The notes under the pieces were generated by a model. The model was not told where the DNA came from, made no database searches, and saw only the letters and a list, made by a program, of their open reading frames with translations. This document shows, piece by piece, positions 8,672 to 17,246 of a stretch of DNA of 64,000 nt. A program made the position numbers and the translations under genes. The number at the start of each line of letters is the position of its first letter. Position 1 is the first letter of the stretch. The DNA comes from Halioglobus sp. (GTDB lineage: Bacteria > Pseudomonadota > Gammaproteobacteria > Pseudomonadales > Halieaceae): the NCBI GenBank assembly GCA_020443425.1, contig JAGRIE010000008.1, positions 78,678 through 142,677 on the forward strand. The letters run 5' to 3'.

Positions 8672-9898
8672 ATGGCCAGTTGTCCGCATTTTGATCTAAC
8701 CGACCCGCAGACCTATCAGGGCGGTTTGCCGCGCGAGGTTTTCAAATACCTGCGCACCGAACAACCGCTGTACTGGCACGACGATCCGGAAACGGACACC
8801 GGGTTCTGGGCGGTGACGCGGCAGAAGGAACTGGATTTCATCTCCAAGAACCCGCTGTTGTTTTCGTCAGCGGAGAAGAGTGCGCTGCCGTGGGAATCTG
8901 ACCCCGAGCGGGTGGTGCTGATGCGGCAGCAGCTGATCAACATGGATCCGCCGCTGCATCTCAAGTACCGGCGCCTCGTGCGCAACGCCTTCACACCGAA
9001 AAAAGTCGACAGCTATGAGGCCCGCTTTCGCGAGGTCGCGCGAAATATCGTCGAGAAAGCGGTACAGGGCGGGGAGTGTGAATTCGTCGAGGATGTGGCA
9101 GCGGAATTGCCGTTGATTGCGATCTGTGAATTGATGGGCGTGCCGATCGAGCGTCGCCAGCATCTGTTTGAGTTGACCAATATCATGCTGGGGATGTCGG
9201 ACCCGGAACTCTCCACCTCCGAGTCCGACGGTGAGAATGCGATGGCGCAGATGTTCTTTCTCGCGCATGAACTGGCACTCGCACACCGCGACAATCCGCA
9301 GGATGACATCGTCCATGTACTGCTGAACGGCACGGTGGAGGATGAGCCGCTTACCGATGAAGAGTTCTGTCACTTCTTCCTGATGCTGATCGTCGCGGGC
9401 AATGAGACAACGCGGACCGTGACCACCCAGGGCATGCGTCTGTTCATTGAGCACCCCGAGCAGTATCAAATGCTGGTGGAGAATCCGGATTTGCTCGAGG
9501 ACGCCATTGAAGAGGTGCTGCGGTACGACCCGGCGATTATCGCTTTCCGTCGCACTGCGATGGAGGATGTGGAGCTGGGTGGCCAGACCATCAAGAAGGG
9601 CGACAAGGTCAATCTCTACTACTCCGCTGTCAACTCTGACGAAGCCGTGTTCAGTGACGGCGATACGTTCGATATCACCCGCCCGCAGCGCGAGGACGTA
9701 AAAAACAATCACCGCGCGTTTGGCATCGGCGAGCATTTCTGCATGGGGTCGCACCTGGCCCGGCTGGAGCTGAAAGTGGTGTTCGAGGAGGTGCTGAAGC
9801 GCATCCGCAACCCGCGCTTCAAGGGTGATATCAACTGGCTGCGCTCGAGCTTCATTCACGGTATTAAAAAAATGCCGATTGAGTTCGACGTGGTGTAG
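8672..9898 (+). CDS. Cytochrome P450 related to CYP125/CYP142/CYP124
   Basis: A 408-residue soluble P450. Landmarks are the I-helix oxygen-activation motif AGNETT (242-247), the K-helix ExxR (E281-R284) and the haem loop FGIGEHFCMGSHLAR with ligand Cys357. The N-terminal DLTDPQTYQGGLPREVFKYL and the central ELGGQTIKKGDKVNLYYSA closely follow the actinobacterial CYP125/CYP124 pattern. Those enzymes hydroxylate the terminal side-chain carbon of cholesterol or cholestenone (C26), or branched lipids. Electrons would come from a ferredoxin/reductase pair; a 3Fe-4S ferredoxin is encoded at 20183. It is followed by HsaA- and KshA-like genes on the same strand, supporting steroid catabolism. The exact subfamily needs phylogeny. 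Confidence 0.88.
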   Translation: MASCPHFDLTDPQTYQGGLPREVFKYLRTEQPLYWHDDPETDTGFWAVTRQKELDFISKNPLLFSSAEKSALPWESDPERVVLMRQQLINMDPPLHLKYRRLVRNAFTPKKVDSYEARFREVARNIVEKAVQGGECEFVEDVAAELPLIAICELMGVPIERRQHLFELTNIMLGMSDPELSTSESDGENAMAQMFFLAHELALAHRDNPQDDIVHVLLNGTVEDEPLTDEEFCHFFLMLIVAGNETTRTVTTQGMRLFIEHPEQYQMLVENPDLLEDAIEEVLRYDPAIIAFRRTAMEDVELGGQTIKKGDKVNLYYSAVNSDEAVFSDGDTFDITRPQREDVKNNHRAFGIGEHFCMGSHLARLELKVVFEEVLKRIRNPRFKGDINWLRSSFIHGIKKMPIEFDVV

Positions 9899-10051
9899 CA
9901 CACCGCTTTGTAGCGCGAGGGCAGTGGAAACTTGACTCAAATCAAGGAAAGGTATTTCACTGGCGTTTTGTAGCCGATTTGAGGTATGAGTTGCTCGCCA
10001 GCGGCGCGCATAGTGGCGGAAAATCTCACTGATAAAAGTAGAGGATCCGCC

Positions 10052-11239
10052 ATGAACGCACCCCAACTTACCCAGGCCGAGCAACTGTACAAAGCGGCTC
10101 GCAATCTTGTTCCGTCACTGCGTGAGCGCGCCGGGGAAACCGCCAGTCTGGGCCGCCTTCCCGACGCGACAATCAAGGCCATGCAGGAGGCCGGTTTTTT
10201 CCGCATCATGCAGCCCGCGCGTTACGGCGGCTATGAGCTCGATCCGGAAGTATTCTTCAGGGTGCAGATGATCCTTGCCGGTGGCTGTATGTCCACCGCC
10301 TGGGTGCTGGGCGTGGTCGCCATCCACAACTGGCAGTTGGGCCTGCTGGATGACCGTGCGCAGCGGGACGTCTGGGGCGAAGACGACTCCACGCTGATCT
10401 CCTCCTCCTATATGCCAGTGGGCAAAGTGGAGCATGTGGACGGCGGTTACCGGCTGTCGGGGCACTGGGGCTTTTCCTCCGGCTCCAAACACTGCAAGTG
10501 GGCTTTTCTCGGTGCCATGGTGCCGCCAAAAACGGCGGGTGAAGCCCATGACTACCGCACATTCCTGGTGCCGCTCGGTGATTACAGGGTTGTCGATAAC
10601 TGGAATGTCAGCGGTCTTGAAGGTACCGGCAGCCACGACATCGTGATCGACAGCGCGTTTGTGCCGGAGTACCGCACACACCGGGCGATTCACGGCTTTG
10701 AATGCAACAGTCCGGGCAACGCGGTGAACAGCCACTACACATTCCGCCTGCCTTTCGGGCAGATATTTGTCCGCGCCGTCTCCTCTTCCAGTATCGGCTG
10801 CCTGCAGGGTGTCATCGATAACTATATCGCAGTGAACAAGGACCGTGTGGGTCTGAACGACGGCAACAAGATTGCCAGGGACCCGGATGCGCAGATGGCG
10901 CTTGCCGGTGCAGTTGCCACTGTGGATGAGTGCCAGACCATGATGTTCCGGGATTTGGATGCGCTGGTGGCCGCGGCAAAGTCGGGTGCTGCCCTGCCAA
11001 CACAAGAGCGTATCAAAATGCGTTTCAACGCGGCCCTGGTGGCCCGCAAATGCACCGACGCAATTAACCAGATGTTCATCTCCTGCGGTGCGCAGGGCAT
11101 ATTCCGCGACCATCCGCTGAACCGGGCGTGGCTGGACATCAATGCCGGTCGCACGCATGTCGCCAACAACCCGTTCAAGTTCGGCCGCAACCTCGGCGGC
11201 GTGATGATGGGCGCAGAGAACCTGGATTTCTTTTTGTAG
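10052..11239 (+). CDS. HsaA-like flavin-dependent monooxygenase, oxygenase component
   Basis: A 395-residue protein of the acyl-CoA-dehydrogenase fold, group D flavin monooxygenase type. It starts at ATG 10052 after AGAGGA. It aligns by eye with M. tuberculosis HsaA along most of its length: LPDATIKAMQEAGFFRIMQP, the LxxLAxxC-like MILAGGCMSTAWV, HNWQLGLLDDRAQRDVWGED, SGHWGFSSGSKH, GLEGTGSHDIVI and a C-terminal DINAGRTHVANNP. HsaA hydroxylates the phenolic A-ring of the 9,10-seco-steroid (3-HSA) at C4, using FMNH2 supplied by the reductase HsaB. No hsaB, hsaC or hsaD is visible nearby. A related role on another phenolic or polycyclic substrate is possible. Lies between the P450 and the Rieske oxygenase genes. 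Confidence 0.82.
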   Translation: MNAPQLTQAEQLYKAARNLVPSLRERAGETASLGRLPDATIKAMQEAGFFRIMQPARYGGYELDPEVFFRVQMILAGGCMSTAWVLGVVAIHNWQLGLLDDRAQRDVWGEDDSTLISSSYMPVGKVEHVDGGYRLSGHWGFSSGSKHCKWAFLGAMVPPKTAGEAHDYRTFLVPLGDYRVVDNWNVSGLEGTGSHDIVIDSAFVPEYRTHRAIHGFECNSPGNAVNSHYTFRLPFGQIFVRAVSSSSIGCLQGVIDNYIAVNKDRVGLNDGNKIARDPDAQMALAGAVATVDECQTMMFRDLDALVAAAKSGAALPTQERIKMRFNAALVARKCTDAINQMFISCGAQGIFRDHPLNRAWLDINAGRTHVANNPFKFGRNLGGVMMGAENLDFFL

Positions 11240-11315
11240 CCTGCACGCAGGCCTGCCTGTCGCCGGCTGCCGTGCACCCGTAATAGAGACAGTCCCTGAA
11301 AAAGGAGAGCGCAAT

Positions 11316-12419
11316 ATGACAGCAATAGAAAAAGCCAGTTCAACCAGGCGGGAACCTTATGTCATCCGTGCCGAAGAGCGCCCCGAGCGCTATGCCCGTG
11401 GCTGGTATGTGGTAGGTGATGCCGGGAGTGTGAGCCACAAGCCGCGCGAGTTGAAAGTATTCGGCACCAAACTGGTGGCCTACCGCGGGAAGCAGGATAA
11501 CGAAGTGCATATCCTGGATGCCTACTGCCCGCATATGGGCGGGGATCTCTGCGGCGGTGAGGTGCATGAAAACTCTGTCGTCTGCCCCTTCCACAAGTGG
11601 AGCTGGGGGAGCGATGGTGTCTGCGATGATATCCCGTACGCCAAAAAGATACCGGATAAAGCAGTGATAAAGTCCTGGCCGACACTGGAGAAGAACGGGT
11701 TGGTATTTGTCTGGCAGGATCCGGAGGGCAATGCGCCGATACCCGAGCAGGAGCCGGCGCGACAGGAGGATTGCTACAGCGATGAGTGGACGGACTGGCA
11801 GATGGCGGCGATACCGATCAAATCGCTGGGCCGGGAGCTGGTAGATAATATGGCCGATATGGCGCATTTTGGCCCTATTCACTACTCGACAGTGAAGTCA
11901 TTCCGCAACACGATGGAAGGGCACAAGTTTGTGCAGTACATGGTCGGCGGCCACCAGATCCTCACCGAGGGCGATGGTGCGCTTATCACCAGCGTCGCCA
12001 CCTATGAGGGCCCGGCTTATATGACCACCACGATGACCGGGTTGATGGATGGACATCCCATGACGACACACCTGCTGGTAAGTCATATTCCGGTGGACAT
12101 GAACAATTTCATTATCAATTTCGGCGTGATGATGAAAAAAGACCCGAATGTATCGGAGGCGGGTAATCGCGCGATGGTGGAGGAGTACACCGAGCGGAAT
12201 ATCGAGTCCTTTCACCAGGATGTGGCGATCTGGAACAACAAGTGCATCATCGACAATCCACTGATGTGCGACGGCGATGGCCCGATACACCTGGTACGCA
12301 AATGGTACAGCCAGTTTATGACGGATGTGGCCGAGATCCGCGAGGACCAGGTGCGTGCGCGCGAACATGTGACCGTCGAGGGTCCCAGCGTGGAGGACGT
12401 GATCGCCGCGATGGCCTAG
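11316..12419 (+). CDS. KshA-like Rieske non-haem iron oxygenase
   Basis: A 367-residue oxygenase subunit, ATG 11316 preceded by AAGGAGAG. The Rieske [2Fe-2S] centre is clear: CPH (Cys71, His73) and CPFH (Cys90, His93) within an N-terminal ISP domain. The mononuclear iron site follows in NMADMAHFGPIH (Asp181, His184, His189). The spacing and the segment CPHMGGDLCGG are those of 3-ketosteroid 9alpha-hydroxylase KshA, which opens ring B with electrons from KshB. KshB is not in the window. Related Rieske enzymes, such as DAF-36-type cholesterol 7-desaturases or sterol C4 demethylation SdmA, share the architecture, so the steroid role is well supported while the exact position attacked is not. Convergent with the TetR gene, 14 bases apart. 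Confidence 0.85.
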   Translation: MTAIEKASSTRREPYVIRAEERPERYARGWYVVGDAGSVSHKPRELKVFGTKLVAYRGKQDNEVHILDAYCPHMGGDLCGGEVHENSVVCPFHKWSWGSDGVCDDIPYAKKIPDKAVIKSWPTLEKNGLVFVWQDPEGNAPIPEQEPARQEDCYSDEWTDWQMAAIPIKSLGRELVDNMADMAHFGPIHYSTVKSFRNTMEGHKFVQYMVGGHQILTEGDGALITSVATYEGPAYMTTTMTGLMDGHPMTTHLLVSHIPVDMNNFIINFGVMMKKDPNVSEAGNRAMVEEYTERNIESFHQDVAIWNNKCIIDNPLMCDGDGPIHLVRKWYSQFMTDVAEIREDQVRAREHVTVEGPSVEDVIAAMA

Positions 12420-12433
12420 CGGCCGCTTGCAGC

Positions 12434-13039
12434 TCAGTTGCGGGTCAGCAGGTAGGTAATCGCCTCGCTGAGCGCATCGCACTCGAGTTTGACAGCCTTT
12501 TTTGTTTTCACGCTGCGCGGGTTGATCTCATCCACCATGCCGCGCAGTGTGGCAAAGAGCAGGTGGCGCGCGGTATCGCTCTGCCGCGGCTCCTGGATGG
12601 TGTCTTCGAACAGGGCATGCCACAGCTGTGATGTCTTTTTTGCCCAGCGCGTCAGTTGCTTCTGCCCGTTGATGCTGGAGGACTCATCCTTGCCGGCGTT
12701 GCGCAGTATCGCGATGCTCACCCGGTACTCTTTCCTGCTGAACAGCTTCCACAGCACGTCGATCAGCTGCCGGACCCGCGGTTGCAGCCCTTCGCCCTGC
12801 AGTTCCGTGGTCTCCAGGGTGTTGGTGAAGTCATCAAAAATATAGTCGATCACGGCCTGTAGCAGACCGTCCTTGTCGCCAAAGTGATACTGCAATACCC
12901 CCCAGCTGTAGCCGGCTTCCTCCGCGATACGGTTGGTGTGCGCGGCGTGAAAGCCGTCGCGATAAATGCAGTCGATGGCAGCGAGGATCACCTTTTTGCG
13001 GGTGGCCTCGCGTTTGCTGGGTTTCGGGCTGTTACTCAT
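12434..13039 (-). CDS. TetR-family transcriptional regulator
   Basis: A 201-residue repressor starting at ATG 13039 (MSNSPKPSKREATRKK). The N-terminal helix-turn-helix is intact (RIAEEAGYSWGVLQYHFGDK, the last part being the classic recognition helix followed by Y-H-F-x-D-K). The C-terminal ligand domain is about 140 residues. A longer in-frame start at 13246 would cross the palindrome and is rejected. Only 31 bases upstream lies a perfect inverted repeat (13071-13095), the likely autoregulatory site. That site also faces the divergent gene at 13164, so both genes are probably controlled together. Given the neighbours, a sterol intermediate or its CoA ester is the best guess for the ligand. 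Confidence 0.92.
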   Translation of the reverse strand: MSNSPKPSKREATRKKVILAAIDCIYRDGFHAAHTNRIAEEAGYSWGVLQYHFGDKDGLLQAVIDYIFDDFTNTLETTELQGEGLQPRVRQLIDVLWKLFSRKEYRVSIAILRNAGKDESSSINGQKQLTRWAKKTSQLWHALFEDTIQEPRQSDTARHLLFATLRGMVDEINPRSVKTKKAVKLECDALSEAITYLLTRN

Positions 13040-13070
13040 CGTTGGATCCGCGGGTGATACGCCTGACAAC

Positions 13071-13095
13071 GTTGCCACTTTAAAATAGTGGCAAC
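13071..13095. promoter_or_regulatory. Likely TetR operator in the divergent promoter
   Basis: GTTGCCACT (13071-13079) and AGTGGCAAC (13087-13095) are perfect 9-base inverted repeats around a 7-base AT-rich spacer. The site lies between the TetR start (13039) and the divergent unknown gene (13164). Length, symmetry and position are those of a TetR-family dimer site. I saw no second copy elsewhere in the window. Confidence 0.75.
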
Positions 13096-13163
13096 TATAA
13101 AAATATGGATATATATTGGTGACCGCAGCATTATATACCCGAGTTCCTGCAGCAGGTGACACT

Positions 13164-14417
13164 TTGAACAATAAAAAATTACCGGCGCTCAGTCGCCTCC
13201 AGTTGGCGCAGCTGGGCCGCGAATACATGTTGTGCGCACAGTTCAACAGCAGAACGGGTTACGCGGCCCTGCGCATCAACCATGGCGACGAGGCGTACAA
13301 AGCCGTGGCGATCGAGAACTGGCTGGGTGCAAGCCCGGTTTACACGCGCCGTATGCAGCGAGCGATGGGTTTTGAGGGCGGTACCGATGTCGCGACTATT
13401 TTCAAGGGGCTGCAACTCGAATGCGGCTTTACCCACCAGTACTTTGATGTGCACTTCGAAGCCAGCGCCGCGGACAGGGGCCGGTTCTGGCTCGATCGCT
13501 GCGGCGCACTGCTGGAGACGGAGCCGCGAGGTGCTGACGCGGTAAAGGTGATGTGCCACGATATTGAGGATCCCACCTTTAACGCCACGGCGGTGGCGAC
13601 CAATGCACGCGCCCGCATGATACCTGTGCACAGGCCGCCCCGGGTGCCAGCCGACCGCGAGCCGCACTGCGAGTGGAATGTGCTGATTGACCCGGCCGCC
13701 GACGCCCTGCCCGAGCCCGCTGCCGCGGTGGTGTTGGGCGATACCCTGCTGGCGAAGGTGGCAATCGAGCGGCCACAGGGATTGGAGGCCGGGGGACTGG
13801 ACGACTACTCCGGCCCGCTGTTCGAGCAACTGCAGTTGGAGCAGTTGTCGCGCTCGGCGCTGGTGGTGGTCTGCGGTGAGTTGGCCGTGCAAGTGCACCT
13901 GCTGGTTGCGGGCCTGATGGCCGCGGTTGCACAGCGTTACGGCGACGCCGCCGCACATGCCGTCGGGGAGTTCCAGATGACGGGCAGCAGCTGGGTGATG
14001 AGTCATCGGCTCAGTGCGTGGCTGGGCTGTGAAGGCACCGGCATAGACGGCATTCTGGCGGTGCTGGAGGTACACCCTGCCTTCCAGCCGGACGTCTACT
14101 GGTCCATCGCGGTGACACGTCTGGGCCCGCAGCGCGCGCGTCTGGAGTTGCTGGACTGCCCGGCGACCGAGGAGAACCTGCCCTATGGTTGGTACACACT
14201 GCTGAAACAGGGCAGGACAGGGGGCCTGGACGGCCTGGTGAAAGGCGTGGATCGCCGCGCACGGATTGTCCAGAGCGAAGCGGGTGGCCGTGCCTGGGAG
14301 ATTGTGCTCGACGAAGCGCCTGTGGCAGACGAAGAGCCGCTGGCAGTGCAGGTGGCGAAGGGTACCGTGCTGTACCAGACTAAACTTCAAGACCATATCC
14401 AACTTCTGCAGCTTTGA
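13164..14417 (+). CDS. Conserved-looking protein of unknown function
   Basis: About 417 residues from TTG 13164, preceded by CAGGTGA; an upstream TTG/GTG at 13116-13119 would add 16 residues. I do not recognise the family. The sequence is soluble, with no signal peptide, membrane segment or obvious cofactor motif. The N-terminal part (LPALSRLQLAQLGREYMLCA) looks like a helical cap. The middle contains a cysteine-rich-hydrophobic LIDPAADALPEPAAAVVLGD stretch. The C-terminal third has aromatic motifs such as LPYGWYTLLKQGRTGGLDG. It shares a divergent promoter and the palindromic site with the TetR gene and is flanked by oxygenase genes, so it is probably regulated with them. It could be an enzyme acting on a sterol intermediate, but nothing in the sequence fixes this. 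Confidence 0.72.
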   Translation: MNNKKLPALSRLQLAQLGREYMLCAQFNSRTGYAALRINHGDEAYKAVAIENWLGASPVYTRRMQRAMGFEGGTDVATIFKGLQLECGFTHQYFDVHFEASAADRGRFWLDRCGALLETEPRGADAVKVMCHDIEDPTFNATAVATNARARMIPVHRPPRVPADREPHCEWNVLIDPAADALPEPAAAVVLGDTLLAKVAIERPQGLEAGGLDDYSGPLFEQLQLEQLSRSALVVVCGELAVQVHLLVAGLMAAVAQRYGDAAAHAVGEFQMTGSSWVMSHRLSAWLGCEGTGIDGILAVLEVHPAFQPDVYWSIAVTRLGPQRARLELLDCPATEENLPYGWYTLLKQGRTGGLDGLVKGVDRRARIVQSEAGGRAWEIVLDEAPVADEEPLAVQVAKGTVLYQTKLQDHIQLLQL

Positions 14418-14498
14418 CGCCAGTCAAACAGCGGCGGTGCGGCCGTTGCCTGTGGTAGTGTGCCTGTCAACCACACAGGCACACGGACACGAAAAACT

Positions 14499-16052
14499 AT
14501 GAAGACCATCAGTTTGCTATTGCTCGGCATTTTGTCGCTGGCAGCGCCCGCGCTGGCAGGCGCTGGTGGCAAGCCGGCAACGGTGTACTCGCCCGGTGGC
14601 TGGCCGACCCTGCACCAGGACCCCGGGAACCGGCGCTCCGTCGATACCGATATCCGGCCGCGCGAATACCGCTACTGGCAGGCGCTGGCTGGTGCGACGG
14701 TGCTGACGGCGCCGGTGACCAGTCCCGACGGCCAGCAGATTTACGTGACGACAGGCCTGCCGGCCGGCAACAGCAATCTGCACGCGTTCTCCATCACAGG
14801 GACTGCGCTGTGGCAGGCTGAACCCTGGCGCAGTCCGCGCGAGGGTGTCGATGCCTGCGCCATTCTGTCGAGCCCGATAGTCGACGACCAGGGGGATATC
14901 TACCTCAGCGATTGCAACCAGGTGTTCGCGTTCCGGCCCAGCGGTGCTGTGAAATGGGTGGTTGACCTGCCCCCGCTGCAGCACGGCGACTGGGTCGCAG
15001 CGGGTGACCACGCGGTGAACGCGTTCACCACGGCGGCTTTTACCGCTGACGGCAAGCTGGTGGGTGTCACCAATTTCGGTGATGTGCTGGTCATGGACCG
15101 CGAGACCGGCAGGACACTGAACAGCCCCTATCGACTGCCCGGCGTGTTGCCGCCCTACGCCACGGCGGAGCCCATGCCTGACAGTGTGTTCGGCAATGGC
15201 CTGATGGACCCGGCATTCCGGGAGTGGTCGTGGCAGTTGATTTTCGGCGGCAGCATGCGCTCTGCCAATACGCCGGCGGTGGCGGCCAGCGGCCGGCTCT
15301 ACATCGTCGGCAGCGGCGCCGAGGAGGGCCTTGGCGCGCTGTACGCACTGGATGTGGTGCCAGCCGCAGGCGGGCTGCGTGTCGAAGAGGCGTTTGTAAC
15401 CAGCATCGGCCTCGGCAGTGGTTCCAGCCCGGCGCTGTCACCGGATGAGAGTCGTGTCTATGTCAGCGATGAGGAAGGCTGGTTCTACAGCATTGACGCC
15501 AACACCGGCGCCATCGCCTGGAAAGTGAAAACAAAGGCGGCCGCCGGCGCCGCCGCGGTCGGCCGCGACGGTATGATCTACGCACTGCAGGCCCGGGCGC
15601 CGGCGGTGGTGGCTATCGACCCGCAGGGGACTGTCCTGTGGCAGAGCGATTTCTCCGATCTCATACCGCCGGAGCTGCCTTCATCACTGCTGTTCGGTGA
15701 GCCAGTGGCGGCGGGAAACGGCAATCCCACTGTGGCGGCAAACGCGGTGCTGGTGCCGGTTGTATACGGTTACACCGTGCCCGTGCTGGGGTTCACCGCA
15801 CCGGTGCGTTCGGTGGTGGCCGCGCTCGACCTTCAGACGGGGCGTGCCGTTCACGACGTGGTCACACTGCCCGGTGATTCCAGTGGAATCACGGCGGTGC
15901 TCCCCGACGGCACCATCGTCAGCAGTATCGGCGATGCGCTGACTTCCGCGATCAATCCGCTGCAGCCGGTAATGAATCTCCTGCTGCCGGACGAACTGGA
16001 AATGATGGGGTCTACAGGCGGTATCCAGGTGGCGATACCGGTCAGGGATTAG
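14499..16052 (+). CDS. Secreted PQQ-like beta-propeller repeat protein
   Basis: A 517-residue exported protein with signal peptide MKTISLLLLGILSLAAPALA. It has repeated blades typical of the PQQ-enzyme/BamB propeller superfamily, for example APVTSPDGQQIYVTTG, SSPIVDDQGDIYLSD, SSPALSPDESRVYVSDEEGW and IDANTGAIAWKVKT. There is no cytochrome-c haem motif and no vicinal disulphide that would mark a true quinoprotein alcohol dehydrogenase, so it may be a scaffold or binding protein rather than an oxidase. The two cysteines near residues 126 and 146 could form a disulphide. It follows the unknown gene on the same strand with an 80-base gap, and its stop lies 43 bases from the next start. Confidence 0.78.
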   Translation: MKTISLLLLGILSLAAPALAGAGGKPATVYSPGGWPTLHQDPGNRRSVDTDIRPREYRYWQALAGATVLTAPVTSPDGQQIYVTTGLPAGNSNLHAFSITGTALWQAEPWRSPREGVDACAILSSPIVDDQGDIYLSDCNQVFAFRPSGAVKWVVDLPPLQHGDWVAAGDHAVNAFTTAAFTADGKLVGVTNFGDVLVMDRETGRTLNSPYRLPGVLPPYATAEPMPDSVFGNGLMDPAFREWSWQLIFGGSMRSANTPAVAASGRLYIVGSGAEEGLGALYALDVVPAAGGLRVEEAFVTSIGLGSGSSPALSPDESRVYVSDEEGWFYSIDANTGAIAWKVKTKAAAGAAAVGRDGMIYALQARAPAVVAIDPQGTVLWQSDFSDLIPPELPSSLLFGEPVAAGNGNPTVAANAVLVPVVYGYTVPVLGFTAPVRSVVAALDLQTGRAVHDVVTLPGDSSGITAVLPDGTIVSSIGDALTSAINPLQPVMNLLLPDELEMMGSTGGIQVAIPVRD

Positions 16053-16094
16053 GCGATGGGCCGGTACCGTCGCGCGAGGGCTGTCACCCGCGCT

Positions 16095-17159
16095 ATGAAA
16101 AGGCCGCTCCGCGCCCTGTTGCTGCTGGCCGCTTGCGGCCTGCTTGCCGCCTGTAATGAGATGCAGTATTACCGACAGTCCGTGCAGGGGCAGTTTGATA
16201 TCTGGCGCCAGGCCGAGGATATCGAGACCGTGTTGTCTGGCGACACGCTGGATGCGCAGGTGGCCGACAAGCTGAGACTGGTGTTGCAGGCGCGTGCGTT
16301 TGCCGGCGACACACTCGACCTGTCCTTCAACGACAGCTATACCCGGTACGTGGATCTCAAGCGCGATTATGTTGTCAGCAACCTGTATGCGGCTGACGAG
16401 TTTTCAACGCAGTTGTATACCTGGTGCTACCCCGTCATCGGCTGTGCCAATTACCGGGGCTATTTTGACCAGCAGATGTTGAGCCGCGACCGGGAACAGC
16501 TGGATGGCGAGGGCTATGACACCTATGTCGGGGGCGTGACAGCGTATTCCACACTGGGGTGGTTTGAGGACCCGGTTCTCAGCACGTTTCTCGGCCTGCC
16601 GGATTACCGGCTAGTGGGGCTGATCTTTCATGAGCTGGCGCATCAACAACTGTATATTGGCGGCGATACGGCGTTTAACGAATCGTTTGCGACTGCTGTC
16701 GAGGAAGCGGGGCTGGAGCAGTTTTACGGCGACGGCGAGGATGCGGGTGAGTTGCAGCAGTACCGGCGCTATCGCGAGCGGGTGGCGGCGGTGGTCGAGA
16801 TGGCGGCAGAGGCGCGGCAGCAGCTGGACAGGCTGTATCGCCAGCCACTGTCGGACGCCAGCAAACGCCGGCAGAAAGTGCGGATTCTCGCGCAGCTCCA
16901 GCGGCAGATCACAGCGCTTACCGGTACCGGAGGCGCCGGGTTCAACAATGCCAGGCTGGGCGCGATGGGTGCCTATCACCAGTACGTGCCGGCCTTTCTG
17001 AATATACTGCGCAGCCACCGACGGCACTACCCCGGCTTCTACGCCCATGTACAAAAGCTGGGCCAGCTGGATGCCGCTGCGCGCGAGCGATGTCTCGCCC
17101 TGTGGTCCGGCTATACCGGCCCGGAGAGCACGCCAATCCCGACGCCCTGCGGGCGATGA
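16095..17159 (+). CDS. Zinc aminopeptidase-type lipoprotein (Aminopep family)
   Basis: A 354-residue protein beginning MKRPLRALLLLAACGLLAAC, a lipoprotein signal with LAAC lipobox. The zinc-peptidase signature FHELAHQQLY (HExxH) is followed 15-20 residues later by FNESFAT, which would supply the third ligand Glu. This is the arrangement of the bacterial Aminopep family (PF10023). YDTYVGGVTAYSTLGWFEDP before the metal site is also characteristic of that family. It would be a membrane-anchored periplasmic metallopeptidase; the substrate is unknown. The upstream in-frame start at 16056 is disfavoured because it precedes the signal peptide. Confidence 0.87.
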   Translation: MKRPLRALLLLAACGLLAACNEMQYYRQSVQGQFDIWRQAEDIETVLSGDTLDAQVADKLRLVLQARAFAGDTLDLSFNDSYTRYVDLKRDYVVSNLYAADEFSTQLYTWCYPVIGCANYRGYFDQQMLSRDREQLDGEGYDTYVGGVTAYSTLGWFEDPVLSTFLGLPDYRLVGLIFHELAHQQLYIGGDTAFNESFATAVEEAGLEQFYGDGEDAGELQQYRRYRERVAAVVEMAAEARQQLDRLYRQPLSDASKRRQKVRILAQLQRQITALTGTGGAGFNNARLGAMGAYHQYVPAFLNILRSHRRHYPGFYAHVQKLGQLDAAARERCLALWSGYTGPESTPIPTPCGR

Positions 17160-17246
17160 GTATTCGCAGTCTTTGCGGGCAGCCCTGTGCCGGCAGCGGC
17201 CTGGCTGCACTGTGGCGCGGCGTGAGCGCCACGGATTGTGCGGTGG

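Noticed and set aside
8867-10084. 405-codon minus-strand frame opposite the CYP125-like P450
   Set aside because: It is the antisense of a gene with clear P450 motifs, has no domain of its own, and long antisense frames are expected in GC-rich coding DNA.
10115-11314. 399-codon minus-strand frame opposite the HsaA-like gene
   Set aside because: Antisense to a full-length family match; histidine/arginine-rich chance composition.
13179-14402. 407-codon minus-strand frame opposite the unknown gene at 13164
   Set aside because: Considered seriously because the plus-strand gene is unknown. The plus frame has better composition, a ribosome site and the TetR palindrome upstream; the minus frame is rich in His, Gln and Arg without motifs.
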